The notes under the pieces are model-generated. The model saw only the letters and a program-made list of their open reading frames with translations, was not told the origin of the DNA and did no database searches. A stretch of 64,000 bases of DNA from Terrabacter terrigena. Lineage in GTDB: Bacteria; Actinomycetota; Actinomycetes; Actinomycetales; Dermatophilaceae. Of this stretch, positions 46,789 to 56,387 are shown one piece after another. A program made the translations under genes and the position numbers. The DNA lies in the NCBI RefSeq assembly GCF_042676085.1, contig NZ_JBHTKH010000007.1, positions 1 through 64,000 of the forward strand, in the 5' to 3' direction. The stretch's first letter is position 1; each line of letters opens with the position of its first letter.

Positions 46789-47571
46789 GTGGGAATCATC
46801 AACCGTGTCGAGCACGGTCTCGCCAAGGCTGTCCACGGTGCCTTCGCCAAGGCGTTCAAGTCCGAGGTGCAGCCCGTCGAGATCGCCTCCGCGATCCGGC
46901 GAGCCATGGACGACCGCGCGGCCCTGCTCGGGCACGGCCGAGCCATGGTTCCCAACCTCTACACCATCGAGCTCAGCCAGACCGACTACGAGCGTCTCGG
47001 TGACTACGAGGACGACCTCTCCGACGACCTGGTCGCCGCAGCGCAGGAGCACGCCGACTCGCAGGGCTACCAGCCGGGCGGTCCGCTCGAGGTGCAGCTC
47101 GTCGAGGGCGAGGGCCTCGAGACCGGCGTCTTCCGGGTGCGTCCCGCGACCGCGAAGCAGGCCGGCCGCGAGCCGGCAGCCGCGTCGCAGGGCCCCGGTC
47201 CCCGCCCCCAGACCACCAACGGCACGGCCATCGACCAGGCACCGGTGCACCGCCCGGCCCCGCGGTCCAACCCGTCCGCCCGGCCCTGGCTCGACATCGG
47301 CGGCGACCGCTACCCCCTGCTCGGCAGCCTCACGACCATCGGGCGTGACGAGACCGCCGACATCGTCATCGACGACCCCGGGGTGTCCCGTCGTCACAGC
47401 GAGGTCCGCGTCACGACCGACGGACCGCACCTCGTCACCTCGATCCGCGACCTCAACTCGACGAACGGCACGTTCGTCAACGGCGAGCGCATCTCCGCCC
47501 AGCGACTCCAGGACGGCGACCGCCTCACGATCGGGCGCACGTCCGCGACCTTCCGAGCCGGGCGCCGGTGA
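46789..47571 (+). CDS. fhaA: FHA-domain protein FhaA (DUF3662)
   Basis: 260 residues from a GTG at 46789. Residues 1-115 are DUF3662 (NRVEHGLAKAVHGAFAKAFK and VPNLYTIELSQTDYERL). A Pro-rich linker leads to an FHA domain (TIGRDETADIVIDDPGVSRRH, split as TIGRDE and SRRHSEVRV, then LNSTNGTFVNG). FhaA binds phosphothreonines on partners such as the pseudokinase MviN and controls late wall synthesis. First gene of the fhaA-pknB operon. Confidence 0.93.
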   Translation: MGIINRVEHGLAKAVHGAFAKAFKSEVQPVEIASAIRRAMDDRAALLGHGRAMVPNLYTIELSQTDYERLGDYEDDLSDDLVAAAQEHADSQGYQPGGPLEVQLVEGEGLETGVFRVRPATAKQAGREPAAASQGPGPRPQTTNGTAIDQAPVHRPAPRSNPSARPWLDIGGDRYPLLGSLTTIGRDETADIVIDDPGVSRRHSEVRVTTDGPHLVTSIRDLNSTNGTFVNGERISAQRLQDGDRLTIGRTSATFRAGRR

Positions 47572-47574
47572 CGC

Positions 47575-48171
47575 ATGAGTGAACTGACCCTGACCCTGCT
47601 GCGGCTGGGTCTGCTCGCGCTGCTGTGGATCTTCATCTTCAGCGTCGTCGGCGTGCTCCGCACCGACATCTACGGCACGGCCGTGAGCCGCCGCGGCCGC
47701 CGCAAGGCACGCAAGGAGGCCGAGCAGCAGAGCCGCCAGCGCACGCCCGCCCGGACGCCCGCACCGGCCGCCGCCGGGGCTGCCGGGGCCGCCGGGGCCG
47801 CCGGGGCCGCCGCACCCGCCCCCGAGCCCGCAGGCGGCTCCGGCTGGCGCGGTCGCGGACGCCCGAAGGGCGCACCGACGACGCTCGTCGTCACCGAGGG
47901 ACCGCTCGCCGGCACCTCGCTCCCGCTGCGCAGCGGCGGCATCCTCATCGGTCGCAACCCCGAGTGCGCGCTCGTGCTCGACGACGACTACGCGTCCGGC
48001 CGGCACTGCCGCATCTACCCCGACCCGTCCGGCCGCGACGGCTGGGTCGTCGAGGACCTCGGCTCGACCAACGGCACCTTCATCGGCCGTGACCGCCTGA
48101 CCGGGAAACGTCCCGTGGAGGTGGGCACCAGCCTGCGGATCGGCAAGACCGTCCTCGAACTGCGAGGCTGA
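47575..48171 (+). CDS. fhaB: FHA-domain protein FhaB (FipA)
   Basis: 198 residues, three bases after fhaA. One N-terminal membrane helix (LLRLGLLALLWIFIFSVVGV), an Arg/Ala-rich linker with GAAGAAG repeats, and an FHA domain (ILIGRNPECALVLDDDYASG and LGSTNGTFIG). It recognises phosphorylated PknA/PknB substrates at the division site. The linker is a Gly/Ala tandem repeat coded by GCCGGGGCC units. Confidence 0.92.
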   Translation: MSELTLTLLRLGLLALLWIFIFSVVGVLRTDIYGTAVSRRGRRKARKEAEQQSRQRTPARTPAPAAAGAAGAAGAAGAAAPAPEPAGGSGWRGRGRPKGAPTTLVVTEGPLAGTSLPLRSGGILIGRNPECALVLDDDYASGRHCRIYPDPSGRDGWVVEDLGSTNGTFIGRDRLTGKRPVEVGTSLRIGKTVLELRG

Positions 48172-48175
48172 CCCG

Positions 48176-49597
48176 ATGGCCATCGCCCTGCGCTACGCCG
48201 CGCGCTCCGACCTCGGGCTGGGACCCAAGTCCCGCAACGAGGACTCCGCGTACGCCGGCCCCAACCTGCTCGTCCTCGCGGACGGCATGGGTGGGCACGC
48301 CGCGGGCGACGTCGCGAGCTCGATGATCGTCGGCGAGCTCGCGCCGCTCGACGAGGAGGACGTCACCGCCGACCAGGCGATCCCACTCCTCGAGGAGGCA
48401 CTGCACTCGGCCAACGCCAAGCTGACCAAGGCGATGCGTGAGAACTCCGACCTCGCCGGCATGGGCAGCACGACGATCGTCATGCTCCGCACCGGCAACA
48501 AGCTCGCGATGGCCCACATCGGCGACTCGCGAGCCTTCATGCTCCGCGGCGACACGTTCTCGCAGATCACCAAGGACCACTCGTTCGTCCAGCAGCTCAT
48601 CGACGAGGGCCGCATCAGCAAGGACGAAGCCGGTCACCACCCGCAGCGCTCGGTCGTGACCCGCGTCATGACGGGCCAGCCCGACGACGAGCCCGACACG
48701 TCGCTGCGCGAGGCGAAGATCGGCGACCGCTTCCTCATGTGCTCCGACGGGCTGTCCGACTTCGTCGGTGCCGACGTCATCGAGGAGATCCTCCGCGAGG
48801 CGCGCACCCCCGACGAGGCCGCCGACCGGTGCATCGAGGTCGCGCTCAAGGCGAGCACCCGCGACAACGTCACCGTGATCGTGGCCGACGTCGTCGACGC
48901 CAAGGGCGACGACCTGCCGGCCACGGTCCCGCAGGTCGTCGGCGCGGCGGGCAAGCGGATGCGCAACAAGACGCGCGCCATCCCCACGAGCCCGGCCGAG
49001 AAGGCGGCGGCGCTGTCGCGCGAGGCCACCGGGCGCGCACACCCCGACGACGACGGCCTCGAGCTGGCCGAGGACCGCACCCGCTCGAAGCGTTCGAAGG
49101 TCGTGCGCCGGACGATCGGTGTCCTGCTCGTCGTGGCCGTGCTCGCCGGCGGCGGCTACGCCGCCTGGGCCTGGTCGCAGAAGCAGTACTACGTCGCCGC
49201 CGAGGGCGGCCGCGTCGCGATCTTCCAGGGCGTCTCCCAGGACCTCGGCCCGCTCAACCTCTCGCACCTGCAGTCGCAGTCCGACGTGCTCGTGTCCGAC
49301 CTGCCCACCGACGTCCAGGGCTCGGTCGGCAACACGATCACTGCCCGCGACCTCGCCGATGCCGAGCTCAAGGTCGCCGCCCTGCGCACCGAGGCGCAGC
49401 GCTGCCAGCAGATCGCCGCGACCGGCACCCCGTGCGGCACGAGCCCCGCTCCCACGCCGACGCCCACACCGACGCCGACGAGCCCCACCCCGACGAGCCC
49501 GACCCCCACGGTCCCGACCCCGTCGCCGTCGCCCACGACCTCAACCACCACGCCGGTCCCCGCCGTGGCAGCCGCGTCCTCGGGGGTGGGCGCATGA
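48176..49597 (+). CDS. pstP: Membrane PP2C-type protein phosphatase PstP
   Basis: 473 residues. The PP2C domain (1-235) shows RNEDSAYAGPNLLVLADGMG, GMGSTTIVMLR and LMCSDGLSDFV with all metal-binding Asp. One membrane helix near 315 (VLLVVAVLAGGGYAAWAW) is followed by an external domain and a Thr/Pro tail (TPTPTPTSPTPTSPTPT). It reverses PknB phosphorylation. Overlaps rodA by four bases. Confidence 0.93.
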   Translation: MAIALRYAARSDLGLGPKSRNEDSAYAGPNLLVLADGMGGHAAGDVASSMIVGELAPLDEEDVTADQAIPLLEEALHSANAKLTKAMRENSDLAGMGSTTIVMLRTGNKLAMAHIGDSRAFMLRGDTFSQITKDHSFVQQLIDEGRISKDEAGHHPQRSVVTRVMTGQPDDEPDTSLREAKIGDRFLMCSDGLSDFVGADVIEEILREARTPDEAADRCIEVALKASTRDNVTVIVADVVDAKGDDLPATVPQVVGAAGKRMRNKTRAIPTSPAEKAAALSREATGRAHPDDDGLELAEDRTRSKRSKVVRRTIGVLLVVAVLAGGGYAAWAWSQKQYYVAAEGGRVAIFQGVSQDLGPLNLSHLQSQSDVLVSDLPTDVQGSVGNTITARDLADAELKVAALRTEAQRCQQIAATGTPCGTSPAPTPTPTPTPTSPTPTSPTPTVPTPSPSPTTSTTTPVPAVAAASSGVGA

Positions 49598-50991
49598 CGA
49601 CGACCGTCGAGCCCCTGACGCCGCGCACCCGCCGGGGCGCCGAGCTCGTCCTGCTGCTGCTCGCCGTCGCCATCGTGCTGGTCGCGTGGATCACCACCGA
49701 CCTCAACCGCAACGGCACGGTGCCGGCCAACATCGTCCCGGTCGCCGGCGGCTTCGTCGTGCTCGCACTCGCCGTCCACCTCGTGCTGCGCTGGAAGGCC
49801 GCGTACGCCGATCCGGTGCTCCTGCCGATCACGACGGTGCTCAACGGGCTCGGCCTCGTCATGATCCACCGCCTCGACCTGGCCCGCGGCAAGCTCGGTG
49901 CCGACGGCGACGCGTACCGCCAGATCGTCTGGACGACGCTCGCGGTGGCGCTCGCCGTCGCCGTCCTGTTCCTGCTGCGTGACCACCGGCTCCTGCGCCG
50001 CTACACCTTCGTGACGATGGCCGCCGGCTTCGTGCTGCTCCTGCTGCCCCTCGTGCCCGGCGTCGGGCGCTCGATCAACGGCTCGCAGATCTGGATCACG
50101 ATCGGCCCCCTCAACTTCCAGCCGGGCGAGTTCGCCAAGATCGCGCTCGCGGTCTTCTTCGCGGGCTACCTCGTGCAGACCCGCGACGTGCTGTCGCTGG
50201 CCGGCAAGAAGGTGCTGGGCTTCACCTTCCCGCGTGGGCGCGACCTCGGGCCGATCCTCGTGGCGTGGGTGCTGGCGCTGCTCATCCTCGTCTTCCAGAA
50301 GGACCTCGGCTCGGCGCTGCTCTTCTTCGGCCTCTTCGTCGCGATGCTCTACGTCGCGACCGAGCGCGTGTCGTGGATCGCCATCGGCCTGCTCCTCTTC
50401 GCCGCGGCCGTCGCGTTCGCGCTCTCGGCCTTCACCCACTTCCAGAAGCGCGTCGACCTGTGGCTCGACCCGTTCTCCCAGGACAACCTCGAGCGGTCCA
50501 ACCAGCTGGCCAACGGTCTCTGGGGCATGGCCTCGGGCGGCCTCACCGGCACGGGACTCGGCGCCGGCCGGCCCTATCTCACGTCCTTCGCCGAGAGCGA
50601 CTTCATCTTCCCGGCTCTCGGCGAGGAGCTCGGCCTCTTCGGCGCGGTGGCCATCATCGTGCTCTACCTCGTCTTCTGCGAGCGCGGCATCCGCACGGCC
50701 CTGGGCGTGCGTGACGGCTTCGGCAAGCTCCTCGCGATCGGCCTCGCCTTCTCCGTCGCCTTCCAGCTGTTCATCGTCATCGGCGGCGTCACGCGGGTCA
50801 TCCCGCTGACCGGCCTCACGACCCCCTTCATGTCGCTCGGTGGCTCCTCCCTGCTCGCGAACTGGGTGATCATGGCGCTGCTGCTGCGCATCTCCGACCA
50901 GGCGCGTCGTCCTATACCCGAGATCCCGGTCGGCGTCGCGGTCGACGACCCGTCGCCGGCCGAGGCGACCCAGGTGGTGAAGCTGCCGTGA
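49594..50991 (+). CDS. rodA: SEDS peptidoglycan glycosyltransferase RodA
   Basis: 465 residues from the ATG at 49594, with about 12 membrane spans. LGLVMIHRLD, FQPGEFAKIALAVFFAGYL, VFQKDLGSALLFFGLF and LPLTGLTTPFMSLGGSSLLA-type end (IPLTGLTTPFMSLGGSSL) are SEDS hallmarks, including the catalytic Asp in the large loop. Together with PbpA next door it forms the elongation polymerase pair. Confidence 0.92.
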   Translation: MTTTVEPLTPRTRRGAELVLLLLAVAIVLVAWITTDLNRNGTVPANIVPVAGGFVVLALAVHLVLRWKAAYADPVLLPITTVLNGLGLVMIHRLDLARGKLGADGDAYRQIVWTTLAVALAVAVLFLLRDHRLLRRYTFVTMAAGFVLLLLPLVPGVGRSINGSQIWITIGPLNFQPGEFAKIALAVFFAGYLVQTRDVLSLAGKKVLGFTFPRGRDLGPILVAWVLALLILVFQKDLGSALLFFGLFVAMLYVATERVSWIAIGLLLFAAAVAFALSAFTHFQKRVDLWLDPFSQDNLERSNQLANGLWGMASGGLTGTGLGAGRPYLTSFAESDFIFPALGEELGLFGAVAIIVLYLVFCERGIRTALGVRDGFGKLLAIGLAFSVAFQLFIVIGGVTRVIPLTGLTTPFMSLGGSSLLANWVIMALLLRISDQARRPIPEIPVGVAVDDPSPAEATQVVKLP

Positions 50992-52448
50992 ACACCCCGA
51001 TCCGCCGGCTCTCGGTCGTCATCGCGTGCCTCTTCACGGCGCTGCTCGTCGCCTCGACCATCGTGCAGTTCACGCAGGCCAGGTCGCTGGGCGCGATGGC
51101 GAGCAACAAGCGCACCCTGCTCGACAGCTACTCCCGTGAGCGCGGGTCGATCATCGCCGGAGGCCAGGCCATCGCGAAGTCGGTGCCCGTCGAAGACCAG
51201 TACCGCTTCCTGCGCACCTACTCCCAGGGCAACCTCTACGCCCAGCTCACGGGCTTCTACTCGTATGCCGTCGGGGCCCCCTACGGCCTCGAGCACGCCG
51301 CCGACGACCTCCTCTCCGGCGATGCCGACACCCTCTTCGTCCGCCGCATCACCGACCTCATCACCGGTCGCAAGACGTCCGGGGCGACCATCGAGCTGAC
51401 GATCGACCCCAAGGCGCAGGCCGCGGCCGACAAGGCCCTCGGCGACAACAAGGGCGCCGTCGTGGCGCTCGACCCGAAGACCGGCGCGATCCTCGCCATG
51501 GTCAGTCACCCGACCTACGACCCCAACCCGCTCTCGAGCCACGACCTCTCCAAGGCGGCGAAGGCGTGGCAGATGCTCTCGACCGACAAGGACAAGGCCT
51601 ACCTCAACCGGGCCGTCAGCGGCGTCTACCCGCCCGGCTCCACGTTCAAGGTCGTCACCGCGGCAGCGGCGCTCGAGAACGGCGTCGTCACCGACGAGAA
51701 CTCGTCGGTGCCGGGCCCGCCCGAGCTCGACCTGCCGCTCACCAGCACCAACCTGCCCAACGAGAACGGCCGCTCGTGCGGTCCGAACGACAAGACGACG
51801 CTCATCCACGCGCTCGAGATCTCGTGCAACACGGCGTTCGGCTCGCTCGGCCTCGACCTCGGCGGAGAGAAGCTGCGGGCCCAGGCCGCCAAGTTCGGCT
51901 TCGGCGACTCGCTGCAGGTCCCGATGCGCGTGGCCACCAGCTCGGTCCCGGCCGACCTCAACGCGCCGCAGGCCGCGCAGGCCGCCATCGGCCAGTACGA
52001 CGTGCGCACGACGCCGCTGCAGATGGCGATGGTCGCCGCCGGCATCGCCAACGGCGGCCGCGTCATGACTCCGTACCTCATCGACTCGGTGCGCAGCGCC
52101 AACCTGGACATCATCGAGTCCACGCCCGACCCGGTCGAGCTGTCGCAGGCGGTGTCGGAGCAGACCGCTTCCACGCTGACGAAGATGATGGTCTCCGTCG
52201 TGCAGAACGGCAGCGGCGCCCGAGCCAAGATCGACGGCGTCGAGGTGGCCGGCAAGACCGGCACAGCCCAGCACGACCTCGGCAAGCCCCCGCACGCCTG
52301 GTTCATCTCCTTCGCCCCGGCCACCGACCCGAAGATCGCGGTCGCGGTCGTCGTCGAGGACGGCGGCGTCAAGGGCAGCGAGGTCGGCGGCGGCCGTGTC
52401 GCCGCGCCGATCGCCCGCGACGTCATGGAGGCGGTGCTGAACCGATGA
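50988..52448 (+). CDS. pbpA: Penicillin-binding protein A (class B)
   Basis: 486 residues from a GTG at 50988 (GTGA overlap with rodA). One N-terminal anchor, a non-catalytic domain, and a transpeptidase domain with PGSTFK (catalytic Ser), SCN and KTGTAQ. The class B enzyme crosslinks strands made by RodA. Overlaps pknB by four bases. Confidence 0.93.
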   Translation: MNTPIRRLSVVIACLFTALLVASTIVQFTQARSLGAMASNKRTLLDSYSRERGSIIAGGQAIAKSVPVEDQYRFLRTYSQGNLYAQLTGFYSYAVGAPYGLEHAADDLLSGDADTLFVRRITDLITGRKTSGATIELTIDPKAQAAADKALGDNKGAVVALDPKTGAILAMVSHPTYDPNPLSSHDLSKAAKAWQMLSTDKDKAYLNRAVSGVYPPGSTFKVVTAAAALENGVVTDENSSVPGPPELDLPLTSTNLPNENGRSCGPNDKTTLIHALEISCNTAFGSLGLDLGGEKLRAQAAKFGFGDSLQVPMRVATSSVPADLNAPQAAQAAIGQYDVRTTPLQMAMVAAGIANGGRVMTPYLIDSVRSANLDIIESTPDPVELSQAVSEQTASTLTKMMVSVVQNGSGARAKIDGVEVAGKTGTAQHDLGKPPHAWFISFAPATDPKIAVAVVVEDGGVKGSEVGGGRVAAPIARDVMEAVLNR

Positions 52449-54424
52449 CCGACCGACCCGACCAGCGCGAGCAGCCCCCTGCCGGCGCCCGACGAGCGGA
52501 CCACGATGACCCAGCACCCGGCCGAGCACACGAACGAGCACACGAACGAGCAGAGGCGAACGACGTGACCACCGCAGCCCGCGTCCTCGGGGGACGCTAC
52601 GAGGTCGGCGAGCTCATCGGACGAGGCGGCATGGCCGACGTGCACCTCGGCCACGACACGCGGCTCGGCCGCCAGGTCGCCATCAAGATGCTGCGCTCGG
52701 ACCTCGCGCGCGACGCCAACTTCCTCATGCGCTTCCGCCGCGAGGCGCAGTCCGCCGCGGGCCTGAACCACCCGGCGATCGTGGCGATCTTCGACTCCGG
52801 CGAGGACGAGGGGCTGGCCGACGCACCCAACGGCGCGCGTACGACCATCCCGTACATCGTCATGGAGTACGTCGACGGGCAGACGCTGCGCCAGAAGCTC
52901 ACCGACCACCAACAGCTCGACCCGGCCGAGGCCATCCGCGTCACCGAGGGCATCCTCGACGCGCTGGCGTACAGCCACCGGATGGGCATCGTCCACCGTG
53001 ACATCAAGCCCGCCAACGTCATGATCACGAGCGGTGGCCACGTCAAGGTCATGGACTTCGGCATCGCCCGCGCCATCGCCGACACCGCCGCCACGATGAC
53101 ACAGACCCAGTCGGTCGTCGGCACGGCGCAGTACCTCTCGCCGGAGCAGGCGCAGGGGCAGACCGTCGACGAGCGCTCCGACCTCTACTCCACCGGCTGC
53201 CTCCTGTTCGAGCTGCTCGCCGGACGGCCGCCGTTCGTCGGCGACTCGCCCGTCGCGATCGCCTACCAGCACGTCGGTGAGCTGCCGCAGCCGCCGAGCG
53301 TGTGGAACGACGCCGTCGGCGGTGACCTCGACGCCGTCACCCTGCACGCCCTCGCCAAGGACCGCGAGGCCCGCTACCAGGACGCCACCGAGTTCCGCGA
53401 CGACCTCGAGAACGTCCGCCTCGGCCGGCAGATCAGCGTCGCGGCCCTCGGCACCGCGGCCGCCGTGGGCGCCGCCGCCACCCAGACCCTGCCGCAGGCG
53501 TATGCCGCCCCGGGGGCCCCGACCGCGGTGCAGCCCACCGTCGGCGCGCGCGGCGACCGCTACTCGAACACCGCGGGCCTGCCGGCGGTCGGCCACGACG
53601 AGGGGGAGGACGCCGCGCGCAAGGGTGGCCGGGGCAAGGCCGCGTTCATCACGCTGCTCGTCATCGCCCTGCTGGCCCTCGTCGGTTGGGGTGCCGTCAC
53701 GTGGTTCGGCAACCAGGCGCCGGCGACCGTGCCCACGGTCGCGGTGCCCACGCTCGAGGGCATGAAGGAGGACGTCGCCGCCCGCACCCTCGCGACCAAC
53801 AACCTGCGTGGCCAGAAGTCCACCGCGGCGAGCACCAGCGTGCCCGAGGGCGAGGTCGTCAGCCAGGACCCCAGCGCCGGCACCCGGGTGCAGACGCAGA
53901 CGACGGTCAAGTACGTCGTCTCCTCGGGTCCCGACACCCTCACCGTCCCCGACGTGACCGGCTTCGACAAGGACGAGGCCCGGGCCGCGCTCGAGAAGGC
54001 GGGCTTCGCGGTCGCAGGCTTCACCCAGGAGAACACCCCCGACCAGGACAAGAACAAGGTCACCAAGACCGAGCCGGCCGCCCGGGCCGTCGTCGCCAAG
54101 GACACCAAGATCCGCATCTTCTACGCGACCGGCAACGTCAAGGTGCCCGACGACCTCGTCGGCAAGGACTGGGCCCTCGCCGCGGTCGCGCTCCAGAACG
54201 CCGGCCTCGACCCACGCAAGGAGTCGGTCGACTCCGACAAGAACCCCGACGAGGTGCTGTCGGTCGACAAGGCGGGTGACGTCGTCAAGCGCGGCACGAC
54301 CATCGTCGTCAAGGTCGCGAAGACGCCGACCTCGACGGCGACGGTGACCGTGACGCCGACTCCGCCGCCCACCACGACGAAGCCGCCGACGACGCCACCG
54401 CCGACCACGCTGACCCTGCCCTGA
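52445..54424 (+). CDS. pknB: Ser/Thr protein kinase PknB with PASTA domains
   Basis: 659 residues from the ATG at 52445 (ATGA overlap). GGRYEVGELIGRGGMADVHL, VAIKMLR, HRDIKPANVMI and MDFGIAR are the kinase motifs. A linker and membrane helix (AAFITLLVIALLALVGWGA) follow, then three PASTA domains (about 430-495, 497-562, 563-625) and a Thr/Pro tail. The first 40 residues, with a HERAHERAE duplication, may be untranslated if the GTG at 52565 is used. PASTA domains sense wall fragments. No PknA lies between pbpA and pknB, unlike in mycobacteria. Confidence 0.93.
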   Translation: MTDRPDQREQPPAGARRADHDDPAPGRAHERAHERAEANDVTTAARVLGGRYEVGELIGRGGMADVHLGHDTRLGRQVAIKMLRSDLARDANFLMRFRREAQSAAGLNHPAIVAIFDSGEDEGLADAPNGARTTIPYIVMEYVDGQTLRQKLTDHQQLDPAEAIRVTEGILDALAYSHRMGIVHRDIKPANVMITSGGHVKVMDFGIARAIADTAATMTQTQSVVGTAQYLSPEQAQGQTVDERSDLYSTGCLLFELLAGRPPFVGDSPVAIAYQHVGELPQPPSVWNDAVGGDLDAVTLHALAKDREARYQDATEFRDDLENVRLGRQISVAALGTAAAVGAAATQTLPQAYAAPGAPTAVQPTVGARGDRYSNTAGLPAVGHDEGEDAARKGGRGKAAFITLLVIALLALVGWGAVTWFGNQAPATVPTVAVPTLEGMKEDVAARTLATNNLRGQKSTAASTSVPEGEVVSQDPSAGTRVQTQTTVKYVVSSGPDTLTVPDVTGFDKDEARAALEKAGFAVAGFTQENTPDQDKNKVTKTEPAARAVVAKDTKIRIFYATGNVKVPDDLVGKDWALAAVALQNAGLDPRKESVDSDKNPDEVLSVDKAGDVVKRGTTIVVKVAKTPTSTATVTVTPTPPPTTTKPPTTPPPTTLTLP

Positions 54425-54503
54425 CCGGTCGGGTCCCGGCCCACCACGACCGACCGCGCCGTGGCGCAGCTGCCTGCCGGCCGCGCCGGAGACCGTCGGC
54501 GCG

Positions 54504-55142
54504 TCAGACGGCGGCGCTGACGAGCGGGCTGAGCCCGGCCGACCGCGCGACCGCCCCGGCGTCGCCGCACATCGCGAGGAAGTTGGCGAGCATCCGGTGC
54601 CCGCCCTCGGTGAGCACGCTCTCGGGATGGAACTGCACGCCGTGCAGCGGTAGGTCGCGGTGGCGTACGGCCATGACGAGGCCCGAGTCGGTGTGCCCGG
54701 TGGAGACGAGCTCGGCGGGCAGCGTCGACGGGTCGATCGTCAGCGAGTGGTAGCGCGTGGCCGTGAAGGGGCTCGGCAGACCCTCGAGCACACCGGTGCC
54801 GTCGTGGTGCACGAGCGAGGTCTTGCCGTGGAGCAGCTCGGGGGCGCGGCCGACGGTCGCACCGGCGACCACTCCGAGGGCCTGGTGGCCGAGGCAGACG
54901 CCGAACATGGGCTTCGCGATGCGCGCGCACTCGCGGATGACGTCCATCGACACGCCGGCACCCTCGGGCGTGCCCGGGCCGGGCGAGACGAGCACCCCGT
55001 CGTATGCCGCCGCCTCGCTCGCGTCGACGGCGTCGTTGCGCACGACCGTGCACTCGGCCCCGAGCTGCTCGAGGTAGCCGACGATCGTGTAGACGAAGCT
55101 GTCGTAGTTGTCGACGACGAGGATGCGGGCGGGGCTGGTCAT
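54504..55142 (-). CDS. pabA: Glutamine amidotransferase, anthranilate/aminodeoxychorismate synthase component II
   Basis: 212 residues. VDNYDSFVYTIVGYLEQLGA is the start, VSPGPGTPEGAG the oxyanion loop, FGVCLGHQALGVV the nucleophile Cys and VQFHPESVLTEGG the His-Glu pair. It transfers ammonia to a chorismate-using partner for folate or tryptophan synthesis. In this position next to pknB the gene is usually named trpG/pabA. Partner gene not in window. Confidence 0.92.
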   Translation of the reverse strand: MTSPARILVVDNYDSFVYTIVGYLEQLGAECTVVRNDAVDASEAAAYDGVLVSPGPGTPEGAGVSMDVIRECARIAKPMFGVCLGHQALGVVAGATVGRAPELLHGKTSLVHHDGTGVLEGLPSPFTATRYHSLTIDPSTLPAELVSTGHTDSGLVMAVRHRDLPLHGVQFHPESVLTEGGHRMLANFLAMCGDAGAVARSAGLSPLVSAAV

Positions 55143-55165
55143 GCGGGTGTCTCCCGGGGGATGGG

Positions 55166-55954
55166 TCAGCGGATCGGCGACGCGTACTGGAAGTCGACCG
55201 AGCCCGAGTATGCCGGGAACTCGATCGAGCTGTGCGTGTGGAGCCCGTAGCCGAGACCGACGGCGTCGACGTACTGTTTGTAGATGGTCACCGAGGGGTC
55301 GGCGTCGAGCCCCTGCTGCAGACGGTCGACGTCACCGATGGCGGTGATGCGGTAGGGCGGCGCGTAGACGCGGCCCTGCAGGATCAGCGTGTTGCCGACG
55401 CAGCGCACGGCGCTCGTGGAGATGACGCGCTGGTCCTGGATCATCATCGCCTCGGCGCCGGAGGACCACAGTGCGTTGACGACGGCCTGGACGTCCTGCT
55501 GGTGCACGACGATGTCGTCAGCGGTGAAGCCGTCGGGCAGGGAGTCTGCCGTGCGGTGGGCGTCGTCGAGGGTGACCTCGAGGCCCGGACCCTTGACCTT
55601 CGTGGTGGCCGCGGCGCCGGCCAGCTCGTCGGCGGCGCGGCCCAGGCTGGAGATGCGGTCGTCGGCGGGCGCGCTGGTCCTGGCCAGCGCGTTGACCTCG
55701 CGCTGCACGTCGTCGAGCAGGGCGGCCTTCTCCTGCACCCGGGCCGTGCCCTCCTTGATCAGCTGCGGCAGGTCGCGGTCGGCGCGCAGGTCGCGGCCCT
55801 GTGCCGCCTGGAAGCTCATCGCGAACATCAGGCCGGCACCCGCGGTGACGACCGGGACGAGCACGCCCCACGTGGGGCGACGGCGGGCCGCGGGGCCGGC
55901 GTTCGGCGCAGCCTCGTGAGGCACGGGTGCCTCGGGCGGCACGGCGTCGTTCAT
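55166..55954 (-). CDS. DUF881 membrane-associated protein
   Basis: 262 residues from the ATG at 55954 with a GAGGACC site. One membrane helix (WGVLVPVVTAGAGLMFAMSF), a coiled coil (about 65-110), then the DUF881 core: GPGLEVTLDDA, IVVHQQDVQAVVNALWSSGA and ISTSAVRCVGNTLILQG. This family sits beside crgA in most actinobacteria and is linked to division; the function is unknown. Confidence 0.9.
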   Translation of the reverse strand: MNDAVPPEAPVPHEAAPNAGPAARRRPTWGVLVPVVTAGAGLMFAMSFQAAQGRDLRADRDLPQLIKEGTARVQEKAALLDDVQREVNALARTSAPADDRISSLGRAADELAGAAATTKVKGPGLEVTLDDAHRTADSLPDGFTADDIVVHQQDVQAVVNALWSSGAEAMMIQDQRVISTSAVRCVGNTLILQGRVYAPPYRITAIGDVDRLQQGLDADPSVTIYKQYVDAVGLGYGLHTHSSIEFPAYSGSVDFQYASPIR

Positions 55955-56097
55955 GTCCGGTCCTCGCTCGCGCGGACGGTCCGCGCCGCCACCATTGTGC
56001 CTCGTTCGTCGCGCCGACCGAGCCGAGGTTCCGTGCGCGAGGACGCCGAGCACGTCATTGGTTACCCTTGGCTCAACTCAGAGCAAGGAGAAGCGCA

Positions 56098-56349
56098 GTG
56101 CCCGAGTCCAAAGGCCGCGACCACAAGGCGACGGCATACGTCCCGGCCCGCACCAGCAAGGCCGCCGAGCCCAACCCCACCTGGTGGGCCCCCGTCTTCA
56201 TCACGCTGCTCGTCCTCGGGCTGCTGTGGATCGTCGTGTACTACGTGTCCGAGTACAAGTTCCCGATCGGGTCCATCGGCGTGTGGAACCTCGGCGTCGG
56301 CTTCGTGCTGCTCATGGGCGGCTTCATCATGACGATGCGGTGGCGCTGA
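56098..56349 (+). CDS. crgA: Cell division protein CrgA
   Basis: 83 residues from a GTG at 56098 with AAGGAG upstream. Two membrane spans (VFITLLVLGLLWIVVYYVS and WNLGVGFVLLMGGFIMTMRW) with PNPTWWAPV before the first. CrgA helps assemble the septal wall machinery (FtsI, FtsQ, CwsA). It is divergent from the DUF881 gene. Confidence 0.93.
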   Translation: MPESKGRDHKATAYVPARTSKAAEPNPTWWAPVFITLLVLGLLWIVVYYVSEYKFPIGSIGVWNLGVGFVLLMGGFIMTMRWR

Positions 56350-56387
56350 CCGGCATCCACACCTGCCCACAGCCTGACCGACGCCGG

